Shown here: piece by piece, positions 42,675-52,229 of the stretch
How positions within the stretch are numbered: position 1 is the first letter of the stretch
Layout of the letters: each line of letters starts with the position of its first letter
From: Deferribacterales bacterium Deferri_01
GTDB taxonomy: Bacteria; Chrysiogenota; Deferribacteres; Deferribacterales; Geovibrionaceae
Assembly: GCA_001603805.1 (NCBI GenBank)
Contig: LUZY01000009.1
Location: 1 to 64,000, forward strand
Reading direction: 5' to 3'
DNA length: 64,000 nucleotides
The notes under the pieces: model-generated
What the model was told of the DNA's origin: nothing
The model's database searches: none
What the model saw: only the letters and a program-made list of their open reading frames with translations
Translations under genes and position numbers: made by a program

Positions 42675-44119
42675 GCCTGAAAGTCTTTAAAAATTCGGCA
42701 TATTATATGGCTGCTGCTCTGCTGCCTGCAGCAGTGAATCTGTTTATGCTGCCTGTTTACAGCCGTTACCTTAGTCCGAGCGACTATGGTATTGTTGCTC
42801 TGGTATTGAGCCTTCAGTCTTTTTTGCCTATTTTTTTATCGCTGAAAATCGAGTCGTCTCTTTCAAGGTTCTACTTTGAATATAAGGACGAGCAGCTTAA
42901 AGTTTTCGTGACCACGCTTTTTGCCGTCCTCACGGTTGTTTCTCTTGTTACATTCGCAGTTATTCTTTTTAGTCTTAATCATATAGTAAAAATTGTATTT
43001 CCGCAGACGGAGCATTCGTATTATGTGCTGTTTTATTTAGGTGCGTTGACGGCATTTTTTACTGTATTCAAGACGGCAGCCCTCTACCTTATAAGAGTTC
43101 AGCAGAAAGCAAGACTTGCTATGAGTGTGTCTTTTGCCATATTTATCATAGGCTTAGCCGTTAGTATTGTCGAAGTGATAATTCTCAAAAGGGGCGGGCA
43201 GGGAGTCGTAGAGGCTACGCTCATTACCGCAGGGGCAGCTTTTTTCATATATCTCTTTTTTATTAAAGAATTTTTTATATGGAAGCTGGATATAAAAATG
43301 CTCAGAGAGCCTATCTTGTTTTCTCTTCCGATTATTCCGCACGCTTTGTCAGGTATTATATTCATGTATTCGGATAGAATCATTCTCGAAAAGTATGTAG
43401 TGCTTTCCGCTATCGGTTTATATATGTTTTCCGACAAAATAGCCTCGGTCTTCAAGATGATTGTGAACGAGTTCAACAACGCATTTCTACCTTATTATAA
43501 CCAGCAGGCTAAGAAATCAGTAAAGATTGCCCGCAGCGAATCGGACAAAATGTCACATATTTTTGTTTATGCAATTGTTCTCATGGTTGTTATCTTGGGT
43601 TTGTTTTCGGTTGAGATAATGAGCTTATTTTTTGACGACAGGTATTTTCCAGTATGGAAAATGATGCCGCTACTAGCTTCTGCCTATGTATTCAGATCCC
43701 TGTACTGCTTTAGCTCGTCCGCACTCTTTTTTGAAAAGAAAACAGGTATGGTGGCGTTGATTACCATATCATCGGGAATAGCTAACATAGTATTCAATAT
43801 CGTAATGATACCTAAATTGGGTGCTATGGCTGCAGTTATGAGCACGATACTTTCGTTCATCATGACATATGTGCTTGCGGAGTTGCTTACTGCCAGAATG
43901 TACAAAATAAAGCCGAATTTCGGACGTAATATCATTATTATTTTATATATGTACACCGCATTAGGAGTTGCAATTTATATTAACGGCAATTTCGGCAGCT
44001 TTAATGTGTTGGATTATGGCTATAAATTTCTTATACTTTTATTGGGGCTTGCCATCGGCTATAAAATGCAACTGCTTGATTTCAAAAAACTGGGCTTGCT
44101 CATGAGGTTGAAAAAATGA
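42671..44119 (+). CDS. wzx: Wzx-type oligosaccharide flippase
   Basis: A polytopic inner-membrane protein of 483 residues with 12-14 hydrophobic helices and the polysaccharide-synthase/Wzx pattern: LPAAVNLFMLPVYSRYLSPSDYGIVAL at the N terminus, YSDRIIL in the middle and a KIKPNFGRN cytoplasmic loop near the end. It flips the lipid-linked repeat unit to the periplasmic face for polymerisation. The ATG overlapping the previous stop is preferred over a TTG three codons upstream. It overlaps the second neuB by 4 bases. Wzx with Wzz and a probable Wzy indicates a Wzy-dependent pathway. Confidence 0.92.
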   Translation: MSLKVFKNSAYYMAAALLPAAVNLFMLPVYSRYLSPSDYGIVALVLSLQSFLPIFLSLKIESSLSRFYFEYKDEQLKVFVTTLFAVLTVVSLVTFAVILFSLNHIVKIVFPQTEHSYYVLFYLGALTAFFTVFKTAALYLIRVQQKARLAMSVSFAIFIIGLAVSIVEVIILKRGGQGVVEATLITAGAAFFIYLFFIKEFFIWKLDIKMLREPILFSLPIIPHALSGIIFMYSDRIILEKYVVLSAIGLYMFSDKIASVFKMIVNEFNNAFLPYYNQQAKKSVKIARSESDKMSHIFVYAIVLMVVILGLFSVEIMSLFFDDRYFPVWKMMPLLASAYVFRSLYCFSSSALFFEKKTGMVALITISSGIANIVFNIVMIPKLGAMAAVMSTILSFIMTYVLAELLTARMYKIKPNFGRNIIIILYMYTALGVAIYINGNFGSFNVLDYGYKFLILLLGLAIGYKMQLLDFKKLGLLMRLKK

Positions 44120-45126
44120 AAAAAACATACATCATAGCAGAAATAGGCAACACACACGAAGGCAGCCTTGGTCTGGCAAAATGCTTCATAAAGGCGGCAT
44201 CAGAATGCGGCGTTGATGCGGTGAAGCTGCAAACCCATATTTTCGAGGCGGAAAGCCTGCCGGATGCGCCGAATCCTCCCTACTTCAAGGATGAAACAAG
44301 GAAGCAGTATTTTGAACGCACTGCGTTTACATTTGAACAATGGAAGGAACTCAAGCGTTACAGCGAGGAAGAAGCCGGGGTGGATTTCTTCAGTTCGCCC
44401 TTTTCACTTGAAGCAGTTGACCTTCTTGAACAGGTGGGTGTCAGTACATATAAAATAGCCTCCGGAGAGGTGAGCAACACACCGCTCCTTGTAAAAATAG
44501 CCAAAACAGGCAAGAAGGTTCTGCTCTCTAGCGGAATGAGCTCATGGAAAGAGCTTGACGCGGCGGTGGAGACCCTCCTTTCGAACGGATGCGGACAGCT
44601 TACCGTGCTTCAGTGCACATCGGAATACCCCTGCCCGCCGGAGGCCGCGGGGCTCAATATTCTCACAGAGCTGAAGCAACGATACGGCGACAGAATAGAA
44701 ACTGGCTACAGCGATCACACGCTCGGATCGGCTGTTCCTATAGCCGCTGTTATCATGGGCGCCTCAGTCATTGAGAAGCACTTTACTCTTTCCAAAAAGA
44801 TGTACGGCAGTGATGCAAAAAATTCCACCGAACCGGATGAATTTAAAAGGATTGTGGACGAGATACGCAGTGTTGAAAAAGCGCTTGAACATCGTATAGA
44901 TAAGGATGAAAAGGTTAAGTCTCTGGGCAACATGAAGTATACTTTTGAGAAATCAATTGTGGCTGCATGCGATATAAAAGCGGGCGAGGTTATAATCGAA
45001 TCCATGCTTGCTTATAAAAAGCCGTGTGACGGCATACCCGCCGCGGAATACAAAAGCGTGGTAGGTATGAAGATCAATAAATCTGTCAGAAAAAACCACA
45101 AAATTAAGCGGGATGATTTGATATGA
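44116..45126 (+). CDS. neuB: Nonulosonate synthase NeuB, module 2
   Basis: A second condensing enzyme that makes a nonulosonic acid from a six-carbon acetamido sugar and phosphoenolpyruvate. It has YIIAEIGNTHEGS, DAVKLQTHIFEAE, LQCTSEYPC, GYSDHTLGS and VIEKHFTLSKK, then a C-terminal SAF domain (about 275-336). At 336 residues it is normal. It leads a neuB-neuC-neuA cassette whose members overlap by 1-4 bases and which is visibly richer in G+C than its neighbours. The PYFKDETRKQYFERT segment is of the type seen in legionaminate/neuraminate synthases; which of the two is not resolved. Confidence 0.94.
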   Translation: MKKTYIIAEIGNTHEGSLGLAKCFIKAASECGVDAVKLQTHIFEAESLPDAPNPPYFKDETRKQYFERTAFTFEQWKELKRYSEEEAGVDFFSSPFSLEAVDLLEQVGVSTYKIASGEVSNTPLLVKIAKTGKKVLLSSGMSSWKELDAAVETLLSNGCGQLTVLQCTSEYPCPPEAAGLNILTELKQRYGDRIETGYSDHTLGSAVPIAAVIMGASVIEKHFTLSKKMYGSDAKNSTEPDEFKRIVDEIRSVEKALEHRIDKDEKVKSLGNMKYTFEKSIVAACDIKAGEVIIESMLAYKKPCDGIPAAEYKSVVGMKINKSVRKNHKIKRDDLI

Positions 45127-46280
45127 GAAAAATATGTGTTTTTGTAGGCAGCAGAGCCAATTACAGCAGTATAAAATCTGTTATGAAAGCAGTGGCGGAG
45201 CATCCGGCTCTTGAGCTTCAGGTTGTTCTCGGCGCTTCCGCCCTTCTGGACAGGTTCGGGAATATTAAGGATCTTGTGCAGAAGGACGGATTCAGGATCG
45301 ATTACACCTTCTTTAACATAGTGGAGGGCGAAAATCCGGTTACCATGGCTAAATCAACCGGGCTGGGAACTATAGAAATGGCTATGGTGCTTGCGAATCT
45401 CAAGCCTGATTATGTGGTTGTAGTGGGCGACAGGTTCGAGATGATGGCTGTTACGATAGCCGCTGCCTATATGAATATAAGAGTAGTCCACACAATGGGC
45501 GGTGAGGTCACCGGAACAATTGACGAGAGCATTAGGCATGCTATTACCAAGTTTGCCCATGTGCATTTCCCTGCGAATGAGGATTCAAGGGAAAGAATAA
45601 TAAAAATGGGTGAAGATCCTCAGTATGTTTTTAATGTCGGCTGCCCAAGGACAGACCTTGTGGCGGAGGAGCTGGAGAAGGATTCCGCTGCGGAGCTCCG
45701 CAATCTTTTCAAAGACCACGGCGGGGTAGGCAGCAGTTTTGACCTGAGCGGGCAGTATCTCCTTGTTTCCCAGCATCCTGTCACAACGGAATTCGGCAGC
45801 AACAGAAGACAGATAGAAGAAACCCTTGAGGCTCTGAACAGGCTGAAGCTCCCGACAATAATGCTCTGGCCCAATGCGGATGCCGGAAGTGACGACATTT
45901 CAAAAGGGATAAGGACTTTCAGGGAAAGAAACAAGCCTGAATGGCTTTATGTATTTAAAAACCTCCCCACGAATATTTATATCCATCTTATGAACACAAC
46001 TGCATGTCTGGTTGGCAACAGCAGTTCCGGCGTAAGGGAAGGAGCATTCATAGGCACTCCAGTGGTTAATATTGGCACAAGGCAGAACAAACGCCTCAGG
46101 ACAGAGAATGTTTATCAGGCGGACTACACCGCGGATAGCATTGAAGAGGGCATAAGGCATCAGCTCGCCCACGGCAAATATAAAAGCGACCTGCTTTACG
46201 GCGACGGCAAGTCGGGCAGAAAGATTGCGGATATTCTCGCCACAGTCAACCCTCCGGTGCAGAAGGTGATTCAGTACTGA
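45123..46280 (+). CDS. neuC: Hydrolysing UDP-N-acetylglucosamine 2-epimerase (NeuC/LegG-like)
   Basis: NeuC-type enzymes convert UDP-GlcNAc (or a UDP-bacillosamine derivative, for LegG) into the free 2-epimer that NeuB consumes. The GT-B-like protein of 385 residues shows VGDRFEMMAVTIAA, HTMGGEVTGTIDESIRHAITK and a VGNSSSGVREGAF motif near residue 300, all typical of the hydrolysing 2-epimerases. It is the only hydrolysing epimerase in the locus, so both nonulosonate modules may depend on it. If it is LegG-like, a dehydratase and aminotransferase for bacillosamine would have to come from elsewhere or from module 1. Confidence 0.93.
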   Translation: MRKICVFVGSRANYSSIKSVMKAVAEHPALELQVVLGASALLDRFGNIKDLVQKDGFRIDYTFFNIVEGENPVTMAKSTGLGTIEMAMVLANLKPDYVVVVGDRFEMMAVTIAAAYMNIRVVHTMGGEVTGTIDESIRHAITKFAHVHFPANEDSRERIIKMGEDPQYVFNVGCPRTDLVAEELEKDSAAELRNLFKDHGGVGSSFDLSGQYLLVSQHPVTTEFGSNRRQIEETLEALNRLKLPTIMLWPNADAGSDDISKGIRTFRERNKPEWLYVFKNLPTNIYIHLMNTTACLVGNSSSGVREGAFIGTPVVNIGTRQNKRLRTENVYQADYTADSIEEGIRHQLAHGKYKSDLLYGDGKSGRKIADILATVNPPVQKVIQY

Positions 46281-46951
46281 TGAAGATTCTGGGAATAATA
46301 CCCGCACGGGGAGGAAGCAAAGGGATTCCGAAAAAGAATATCAAGCTTCTGAGGGGCAGGCCTCTCATTGCCTACACCATTGAGGCGGCTCTCGGTTCTT
46401 CCCTAGACAGAGTGATTGTTTCCACCGACTGCCCTGAGATTGCGGCAGCTGCGTCTTTATGCGGGTCGGAAGTTATGATGCGTCCGGCTGAACTGGCGGA
46501 GGATAGCACTCCCACTCTGCCGGTGCTTCAGGATGTTGTCAGACGCACAAAGGAAAGTTTTGATGCTGTTATGACTCTTCAGCCCACATCTCCTTTCAGG
46601 ACTGCGGCGCATATAAATGAAGCAATAGAAATTTTCAGAGCAGACAGCGATGCGGATAGCCTTGTCAGCGTTGTTGAAGTACCGCACGCTTTCACCCCTC
46701 AGAAGATAATGACCTTTGACGGCAGATACGTTATCGGAAGCACAGAGGTTAAAAGACGGCAGGAAACGGAGAAATACTACGCAAGAAACGGAGCCGCCAT
46801 ATACATCACAAGAACTGAAAAGCTCCCTGAGTTTATTTTCGGCGGGAGGATTCTGCCGTATTTCATGAAAAAAATAGACAGCTTTGATATAGATGATCCG
46901 GAAGACTGGGAAATAGCGGAGAGAATAATTAATATTAAGAGTACTGAATAA
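46280..46951 (+). CDS. neuA: CMP-nonulosonate synthetase NeuA, module 2
   Basis: A 223-residue cytidylyltransferase that activates the module 2 nonulosonate as its CMP sugar. PARGGSKGIPKKNIK is the CTP-binding motif, TLQPTSPFR and DSFDIDDPEDWEIAE supply metal-binding and dimer residues. Its start overlaps the neuC stop by one base (TGATG). It ends the high-G+C cassette; the next gene begins after 20 bases and is AT-rich. Confidence 0.94.
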   Translation: MKILGIIPARGGSKGIPKKNIKLLRGRPLIAYTIEAALGSSLDRVIVSTDCPEIAAAASLCGSEVMMRPAELAEDSTPTLPVLQDVVRRTKESFDAVMTLQPTSPFRTAAHINEAIEIFRADSDADSLVSVVEVPHAFTPQKIMTFDGRYVIGSTEVKRRQETEKYYARNGAAIYITRTEKLPEFIFGGRILPYFMKKIDSFDIDDPEDWEIAERIINIKSTE

Positions 46952-46971
46952 TAAGAAATTACGGGGAAATA

Positions 46972-48258
46972 ATGAATACTGCTGAAATTACTTTTTTTAT
47001 CTCATCAAAAATTGCACTGCATACTGCACTGCCGTATATAAGTGACTTAAAACAGAGAAATACAGGCATTCATTATGTTGTATCAGATGATATTGTCAGC
47101 GATGTTCAGGCTATAACAGCGCCCGAAGACACCGTGGCAAGAATAATTGATTACGACCGCAAAAATAAATTTGCTAAAAACATGCATAAGCTTTTGGTTC
47201 TTCTTATTACTCCTTCTGACTACTCGCAGATTTATCAAAAACTGCTTAGCAGACGGTTTGATGACACTAACCCTTTTCTTGCTGCGTTATTAAAGTTTTT
47301 TATGTTCATAACCCCCTCGGTTGAAAGGCGTAATGTAAATAGAATAGTTAAGAAGATTATTGAAAGGCTTATTACTCATAAACTGCCGACTGAAAAAATA
47401 ATTGCCGTTACCATTCCTGTTTCTCCTTATCTTTTATGTGGCAAGGAGCAGAAGGTTTATTCCATTATGGAAAGCTGGGATCATCCTGCGAAGTGGCCTC
47501 TTGGCTATGTGTCCAAAAAGGTTTTTTTGTGGAATAAAAACCTCGGAAATGATTGGGCATTTTGTCAGGCAGATACGGATATTGATTACGCTTATCCTAT
47601 TAAGCTTCTGTACGCTATAAAAGCTGAAAACAAAGGTGAATCAAGCGAAAACATAATGATGTATCCTGCCATAACCAGTAAATGCTCCGATTCTGATCGT
47701 TATGAAGAAGAGATACGTTTTATGGAAATGTTGGTTTCTGTCGAAGGCGGTCAAAAGTTATTAATTAAACCTAAGCCTAATACCGTCATCGGAGATTTGG
47801 ATTATTTTACTAAATATGATAACGTTGTGATCGGAAGCTATCAGGAAAATAACGGTCGCTCTTCATACGGTCTTTCAGATGAATATAACAATAAGAGAAT
47901 TGAAGAGTTGTCCAGATGTACTTCTGTTCTTAATCTCGGAACTACATTTGCATTTGACGCTGCTGCATTCGGGCTGCCTGTGATACAGCTCAAGTTTAAT
48001 TGCCCCAAGCAGTTTCCGATTTTTTCCAACTTTGAGACTTTTCCCCACCTGCATAATCATCTTTTCAATAGGCAAGAGCTTATTTTTGAGATAACAGATG
48101 ATGATAGTGTAGCTAATCAGCTTAAGAAAATTCTTTCTGATCCTGAAACAATTATTAAAGCAGAACGTTTCAGAGATTATTTGGTGAGTTGGCTTATTCC
48201 TGAAGATACCTCGGAATGTTCAGTTTCCGAGGTGGTCGAGAAAATAATCAGAGATTAA
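46972..48258 (+). CDS. Putative surface polysaccharide transferase, family not recognised
   Basis: A 428-residue soluble protein. No domain is certain; the C-terminal half follows the GT-B/CDP-glycerol transferase-like pattern (KLLIKPKPNTV, SRCTSVLNLGTTFAFDAAAFGLPVIQL), similar in outline but not in sequence to the gene at 41268. An ESWDHPAKWPLGYVSKKVFLWN segment and a WAFCQADTDIDY segment are distinctive. It is placed just after neuA, so sialyltransferase-like use of the CMP sugar is possible, but that is speculation. Composition is AT-rich compared with the cassette before it. Confidence 0.65.
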   Translation: MNTAEITFFISSKIALHTALPYISDLKQRNTGIHYVVSDDIVSDVQAITAPEDTVARIIDYDRKNKFAKNMHKLLVLLITPSDYSQIYQKLLSRRFDDTNPFLAALLKFFMFITPSVERRNVNRIVKKIIERLITHKLPTEKIIAVTIPVSPYLLCGKEQKVYSIMESWDHPAKWPLGYVSKKVFLWNKNLGNDWAFCQADTDIDYAYPIKLLYAIKAENKGESSENIMMYPAITSKCSDSDRYEEEIRFMEMLVSVEGGQKLLIKPKPNTVIGDLDYFTKYDNVVIGSYQENNGRSSYGLSDEYNNKRIEELSRCTSVLNLGTTFAFDAAAFGLPVIQLKFNCPKQFPIFSNFETFPHLHNHLFNRQELIFEITDDDSVANQLKKILSDPETIIKAERFRDYLVSWLIPEDTSECSVSEVVEKIIRD

Positions 48259-48284
48259 GCACAATTAAGGATATGGAGAGAGCT

Positions 48285-49379
48285 ATGAATATTGCAATAA
48301 TAACAACCGTGAAGCATAATGTTGGGGATGACTTTGTCCGCGAGGGAATAAAGTACTTAATAAGACAGGTATATAAGAAAAGTGACTTGGAGTTTCACAA
48401 CATACATAAACACTCCCCTATTACGGTGAGAAAGGGATATGAAGATTGGCGTTTAGGGCGCCCGTCGGTCTGGCTGGATAAGCTTATTCCCAAAAATGCT
48501 AACAGTGATTATATCCTTGAGGCTGATCTCGTTATCCAAAGCGGAGCGCCCGTATATTGGTGTCATTCGGAGTCGCATTGCTACAATAATGAGTGGTTTC
48601 AGCCTCTTATTAGAGATCGTTTCAAAAAGAATAAGTCTGCACGCATGTTTAATCTTGCAGCAGGTAGTTGTCAAAAATACCATTCTGATGGGTCTGAGTT
48701 TTGCGAAAAGTGTTATAACTATATAAACGAGTTCTACGATTTATGTGAAGTAACTACAGTAAGAGATACTTTATCAAAAACAGTATTGTCCAAGGTAGGA
48801 ATCAATGTACCTGTTATCCCTTGTAGCTCTATTTTTGCGGTTGATGAGTGGGGGCTGAAAAGTGAAGCCGAGGACTTTGTTGTAGTTAACTACATGAAAG
48901 GCGGAGCTCACTATACCTTTGGTCAGCAGATCGATTTTGATAGATGGCACAGTGAATTTAAGAAATTCTACTTCGATATGAAAAAAAGAGAAAAAGTCAT
49001 CTTTTCATGTCATAATGATAAAGAAGTAAAAGAGGCTTTGGAATTGGATCCTGATGCAGAAATCTTTCATGTAAAAGATGACTTTCTTGCCTATATGAAG
49101 TTCTACAGCAAAGCTAAATTTGGAATCATGAACAGGGTTCACGGAGCTTTTATGCTTGCCAGTCTTGGTAAACCTTCAATTATTATCGGTAACGACAGCA
49201 GAGCTAGAATGGCGGAAGAAATAGGTCTCAAAAGTTATTTTGTTAACGATGTTGATTATGAAATATTGGAAAATAGCTACTCTTTCTTAAGTGCGGGAGC
49301 CGATTGTTTCAGTGATAGGTTCAGATTGATCAAGGGAAAAGCATTTACTGATTATCAAAATATACTAAATATTGATTAG
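48285..49379 (+). CDS. Polysaccharide pyruvyltransferase-family protein
   Basis: A 364-residue protein of the polysaccharide pyruvyl transferase family (PF04230). Evidence is the N-terminal IAIITTVKHNVGDDFVREG, a Cys-rich middle segment (SGAPVYWCHSE, GSCQKYHSDGSEFCEKCYN) and the C-terminal KFGIMNRVHGAFMLASLGKP with its conserved RxH. Members add pyruvate ketals to sugars or transfer other groups on repeat units. The preferred ATG has GGAGAG 6 bases before it; a longer frame from 48216 would overlap the previous gene. Cys residues at the middle could bind a metal. Confidence 0.82.
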   Translation: MNIAIITTVKHNVGDDFVREGIKYLIRQVYKKSDLEFHNIHKHSPITVRKGYEDWRLGRPSVWLDKLIPKNANSDYILEADLVIQSGAPVYWCHSESHCYNNEWFQPLIRDRFKKNKSARMFNLAAGSCQKYHSDGSEFCEKCYNYINEFYDLCEVTTVRDTLSKTVLSKVGINVPVIPCSSIFAVDEWGLKSEAEDFVVVNYMKGGAHYTFGQQIDFDRWHSEFKKFYFDMKKREKVIFSCHNDKEVKEALELDPDAEIFHVKDDFLAYMKFYSKAKFGIMNRVHGAFMLASLGKPSIIIGNDSRARMAEEIGLKSYFVNDVDYEILENSYSFLSAGADCFSDRFRLIKGKAFTDYQNILNID

Positions 49380-49414
49380 TACGAACTTGCTATCTTATTG
49401 TAATGGGAATATAA

Positions 49415-50608
49415 ATGCACAAAAATTCTGATTTACTGAGAGCCTCTTTTTATTTCATATTTTTTTGTTTTATTTTTTTTCCTTATATAGCTTTTTTAAA
49501 TTTAAATACAGATCTTCAGCCTTATGCTTTTATTTTATCTCTAGTTTTGTTTTTAACTTTTATACCCAAAGTTACCTTTGTAGAATTTCTATTATTTGTT
49601 GTTCTTATAATCAGTCTACTTATTTTTTTAATTCCACCGATAACTTTTAACAGTATCAGATCTTTCATAAATTATTTTTCACTTTTTTTTATATCTTTTG
49701 TTTCATTTAGAACTCTGAAAAGTGGAAGATTTTCGGTAAATAAGATAGTTGTATCAACTTTAGTAATCTGGTTTTTTGTATCACTGATTCAATTAGCTTA
49801 TTCAGAAAACTTTCTTACTTCATTAGTTGCAGATGCCAGAACAACTGCGAACAGGGGGGTTACTGGTTTAGCAGTTGAACCCACTGCCCTTGGAATTGTG
49901 TTCATTTTTTATATTATTTATATTTTGCATTTAAAAATAAAATATAAAAAATTATTGATTATGGTATGTGTTGTTGGAGTAATTTTTTTAGCTAAATCCA
50001 GTATGGCTACTTTATTTCTACTGATTATGTTCATCAGTTATCTCATTTTTTGCTTTAACTTTAGAGTTTTCATTCCTTCCGTTATCTTGTGTCTTTCTGG
50101 AGTTGGTGCAATATCTTTAATGACAGGCTCAAGGCTTAAAAATATTTTCTTTTCTTTAATTAGTAATCCAATGGATTTGCTTTTAATTGATGCAAGTATA
50201 AATGCCCGTTTTTTTCATGTTTATTTCTCAATTAAAGGCTTTATAGAAAACTATCTTTTTCCAAATGGTTACAATAGCTGGGTGGGTTATGCCCAACAGC
50301 AAACTAATATTTATGCTGATTATGTTATATATGAGTATTTTGGTTTCAAAGGGCGCATAATGTCCGGATACGGAGGAGCATTTTATGAACTTGGAATATT
50401 TGGTGTATTAATTCCTTTATCTGTATCGGTGTTGTTGTTTAAGCTTTACCGAGCAAAATTAAATTATTTCTTCTTTTATGCAGTATTTGTGAATTTTATA
50501 ATGTTTACAACTATTTCAATTGGGTTTCCATTCTTCGGATTTTATATTGGATTTCTCCAGTACTTAATATGGCAAAAGAAGACTTACTTAAAATTGGGTG
50601 AGATATGA
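49415..50608 (+). CDS. Probable O-antigen/capsule polymerase Wzy
   Basis: A 397-residue integral membrane protein with about ten helices and a large loop (about 280-320) in the second half, the topology of Wzy polymerases. Sequence similarity within this family is always weak, so the call rests on topology and context: Wzx, Wzz and precursor genes surround it and no other candidate is in the locus. Composition is among the most AT-rich of the window (about one base in six is G or C in the line beginning 49441), typical of exchangeable O-unit genes. It overlaps the next gene by 4 bases. Confidence 0.75.
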   Translation: MHKNSDLLRASFYFIFFCFIFFPYIAFLNLNTDLQPYAFILSLVLFLTFIPKVTFVEFLLFVVLIISLLIFLIPPITFNSIRSFINYFSLFFISFVSFRTLKSGRFSVNKIVVSTLVIWFFVSLIQLAYSENFLTSLVADARTTANRGVTGLAVEPTALGIVFIFYIIYILHLKIKYKKLLIMVCVVGVIFLAKSSMATLFLLIMFISYLIFCFNFRVFIPSVILCLSGVGAISLMTGSRLKNIFFSLISNPMDLLLIDASINARFFHVYFSIKGFIENYLFPNGYNSWVGYAQQQTNIYADYVIYEYFGFKGRIMSGYGGAFYELGIFGVLIPLSVSVLLFKLYRAKLNYFFFYAVFVNFIMFTTISIGFPFFGFYIGFLQYLIWQKKTYLKLGEI

Positions 50609-51477
50609 AACATATTTTTCTTTTACAGGCATTCGGGGATAACCTAATATCTTTAACGCTTCTCAGAAATTCACATAGTCATGAAATTACAGTGCATGGT
50701 ACGAGTTTGACAAAACAGATAGCTGAAATAATAGAAGTAAATGACGTTAACTTCAAAAAGGTTTATGATGGTATACCTGCATTTTACAATTTTAAAAAAG
50801 AATCATTTATGAAAAGTGTGAAGGATTTTATTTTTCTTATCAAATATATCAAAGTAAATGTACCGTCGAATGAGCTTGTTTTTTTTGAAAAAGATGATTT
50901 TAGATTTAAGCTTATGAAGCTTTTTCTAAACAGCTACACTCTAAAAGCAGCAAGTAAAGAAATAGGATTTTATCAAGATCGTGCAAAAGTCATTGAGCGC
51001 AACTTAGGCAAAAGAATAGAGTTTGCACTCTCAAAAGATTTTAAATTACGAGGGAAATCTGTTGTGATAAACCCTGTTGGCAGGAACGAAGTGCGGCATC
51101 TTCGTAAAGACATATTAGATTTTCTAGTAAAAAGAATGAAAAATTTGGATTTTACAATATCTCTTATCGATTATTTGGGGGTTTATTCTGAATTTGAAAG
51201 TAATGTCGATAATTACTACACAAAAACAAGTCTTAAGGAAGCCGCAAATATTTTGAAAAATGCAGATGTTTATTGCGGTCCGGATTCGTTGTTTATTCAT
51301 CTGGCATATTTTTACCAAAAGCCATTTTTCTGTATAATGAATTATGATTCTAGCTATTTCTTACCTCCTGGCTCAGAGTTTTGCTCAATTTGTATTTCGG
51401 ATGGTAATAAAAAAAATTTGCCCAAGAAATTCGAGGCATGGCTTCAGGATTTAGAGAAGAAAAAGGTCATTTCATGA
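50605..51477 (+). CDS. GT9-like (heptosyltransferase-type) glycosyltransferase
   Basis: A 290-residue protein with the outline of the ADP-heptose:LPS heptosyltransferase family: FLLQAFGDNLISLTLLRNS at the N terminus, VVINPVGRNEVRHL in the middle, and a NADVYCGPDSLFIHLAYFYQKPFF segment near the C terminus that matches the donor site pattern. It is shorter and less conserved than true heptosyltransferases. A role in repeat-unit assembly is likely from position. Strong A+T bias and 4-base overlaps at both ends. Confidence 0.7.
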   Translation: MKHIFLLQAFGDNLISLTLLRNSHSHEITVHGTSLTKQIAEIIEVNDVNFKKVYDGIPAFYNFKKESFMKSVKDFIFLIKYIKVNVPSNELVFFEKDDFRFKLMKLFLNSYTLKAASKEIGFYQDRAKVIERNLGKRIEFALSKDFKLRGKSVVINPVGRNEVRHLRKDILDFLVKRMKNLDFTISLIDYLGVYSEFESNVDNYYTKTSLKEAANILKNADVYCGPDSLFIHLAYFYQKPFFCIMNYDSSYFLPPGSEFCSICISDGNKKNLPKKFEAWLQDLEKKKVIS

Positions 51478-52220
51478 AAATATCCATAATCACAGCTGTC
51501 TGGAATAACAGAGAAACAATTGCCGATGCGATCGAATCTGTTTTATCTCAAACATATTCGGATGCGGAATACATTATTATCGACGGCGGCAGTACGGACG
51601 GAACAGTTGATATAATAAGAAGCTACGGCGACAGAATAACTAAATTCGTTAGTGAGAAAGACAAAGGAATATACGATGCTCTGAACAAAGGCGTCAAACT
51701 GGCAACAGGCGACGTAATCGGCTTTCTGCACAGTGATGATGTTTTTGCGGATGAGAACTCAGTAGCAAAAATAGCGGAAGCTTTCAGTGAAAATACTGAC
51801 GGCGTATACTCGGATCTTATCTATACTCCGAAAAGTGATATTACAAAAATCCTCAGATACTGGGAAAGCAGAAGCTTCACTCCGGAACTGCTCAGCCGGG
51901 GGTGGATGCCAGCGCACCCGACACTCTACCTACGGCGCGAAATATATGATCGTTTTGGCATGTTTGATCTCAATTTCCGTATTGCGGCAGATTATGATTT
52001 CATCCTGAGGGTTTTCACAAGCGGTATAAATACCGTTTACATTCCGGAAGTTCTATATAAAATGCGCTTAGGAGGCGCCAGTAACAAAAGCTTAAAAAAT
52101 ATAATACGTAAAAGCAGGGAAGATTATATAGCTTTGAGAAATAACGGTGTTGGCGGTCTTGGAACGCTTTTTATAAAGAATATCAGTAAACTTGGTCAGT
52201 TTTTCAAATATAATAAATGA
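51474..52220 (+). CDS. Family 2 glycosyltransferase
   Basis: A 248-residue GT-A enzyme. ISIITAVWNNRETIADAIESVLSQTY leads to the donor-binding DGGSTDGTVDII, then KGIYDALNKGVKLATGDVIGFLHSDD, with the SDD metal-binding motif, and a later AADYDFILRV acceptor/catalytic-base region. It is closest in outline to WcaA/WcaE-type transferases of colanic acid loci. Its ATG is embedded in the ATGA overlapping the preceding stop; the longer frame starting inside the previous gene is unlikely. The donor sugar, possibly GDP-fucose or GDP-mannose, cannot be inferred. Confidence 0.92.
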   Translation: MKISIITAVWNNRETIADAIESVLSQTYSDAEYIIIDGGSTDGTVDIIRSYGDRITKFVSEKDKGIYDALNKGVKLATGDVIGFLHSDDVFADENSVAKIAEAFSENTDGVYSDLIYTPKSDITKILRYWESRSFTPELLSRGWMPAHPTLYLRREIYDRFGMFDLNFRIAADYDFILRVFTSGINTVYIPEVLYKMRLGGASNKSLKNIIRKSREDYIALRNNGVGGLGTLFIKNISKLGQFFKYNK

Positions 52221-52229
52221 GGGCACTAG

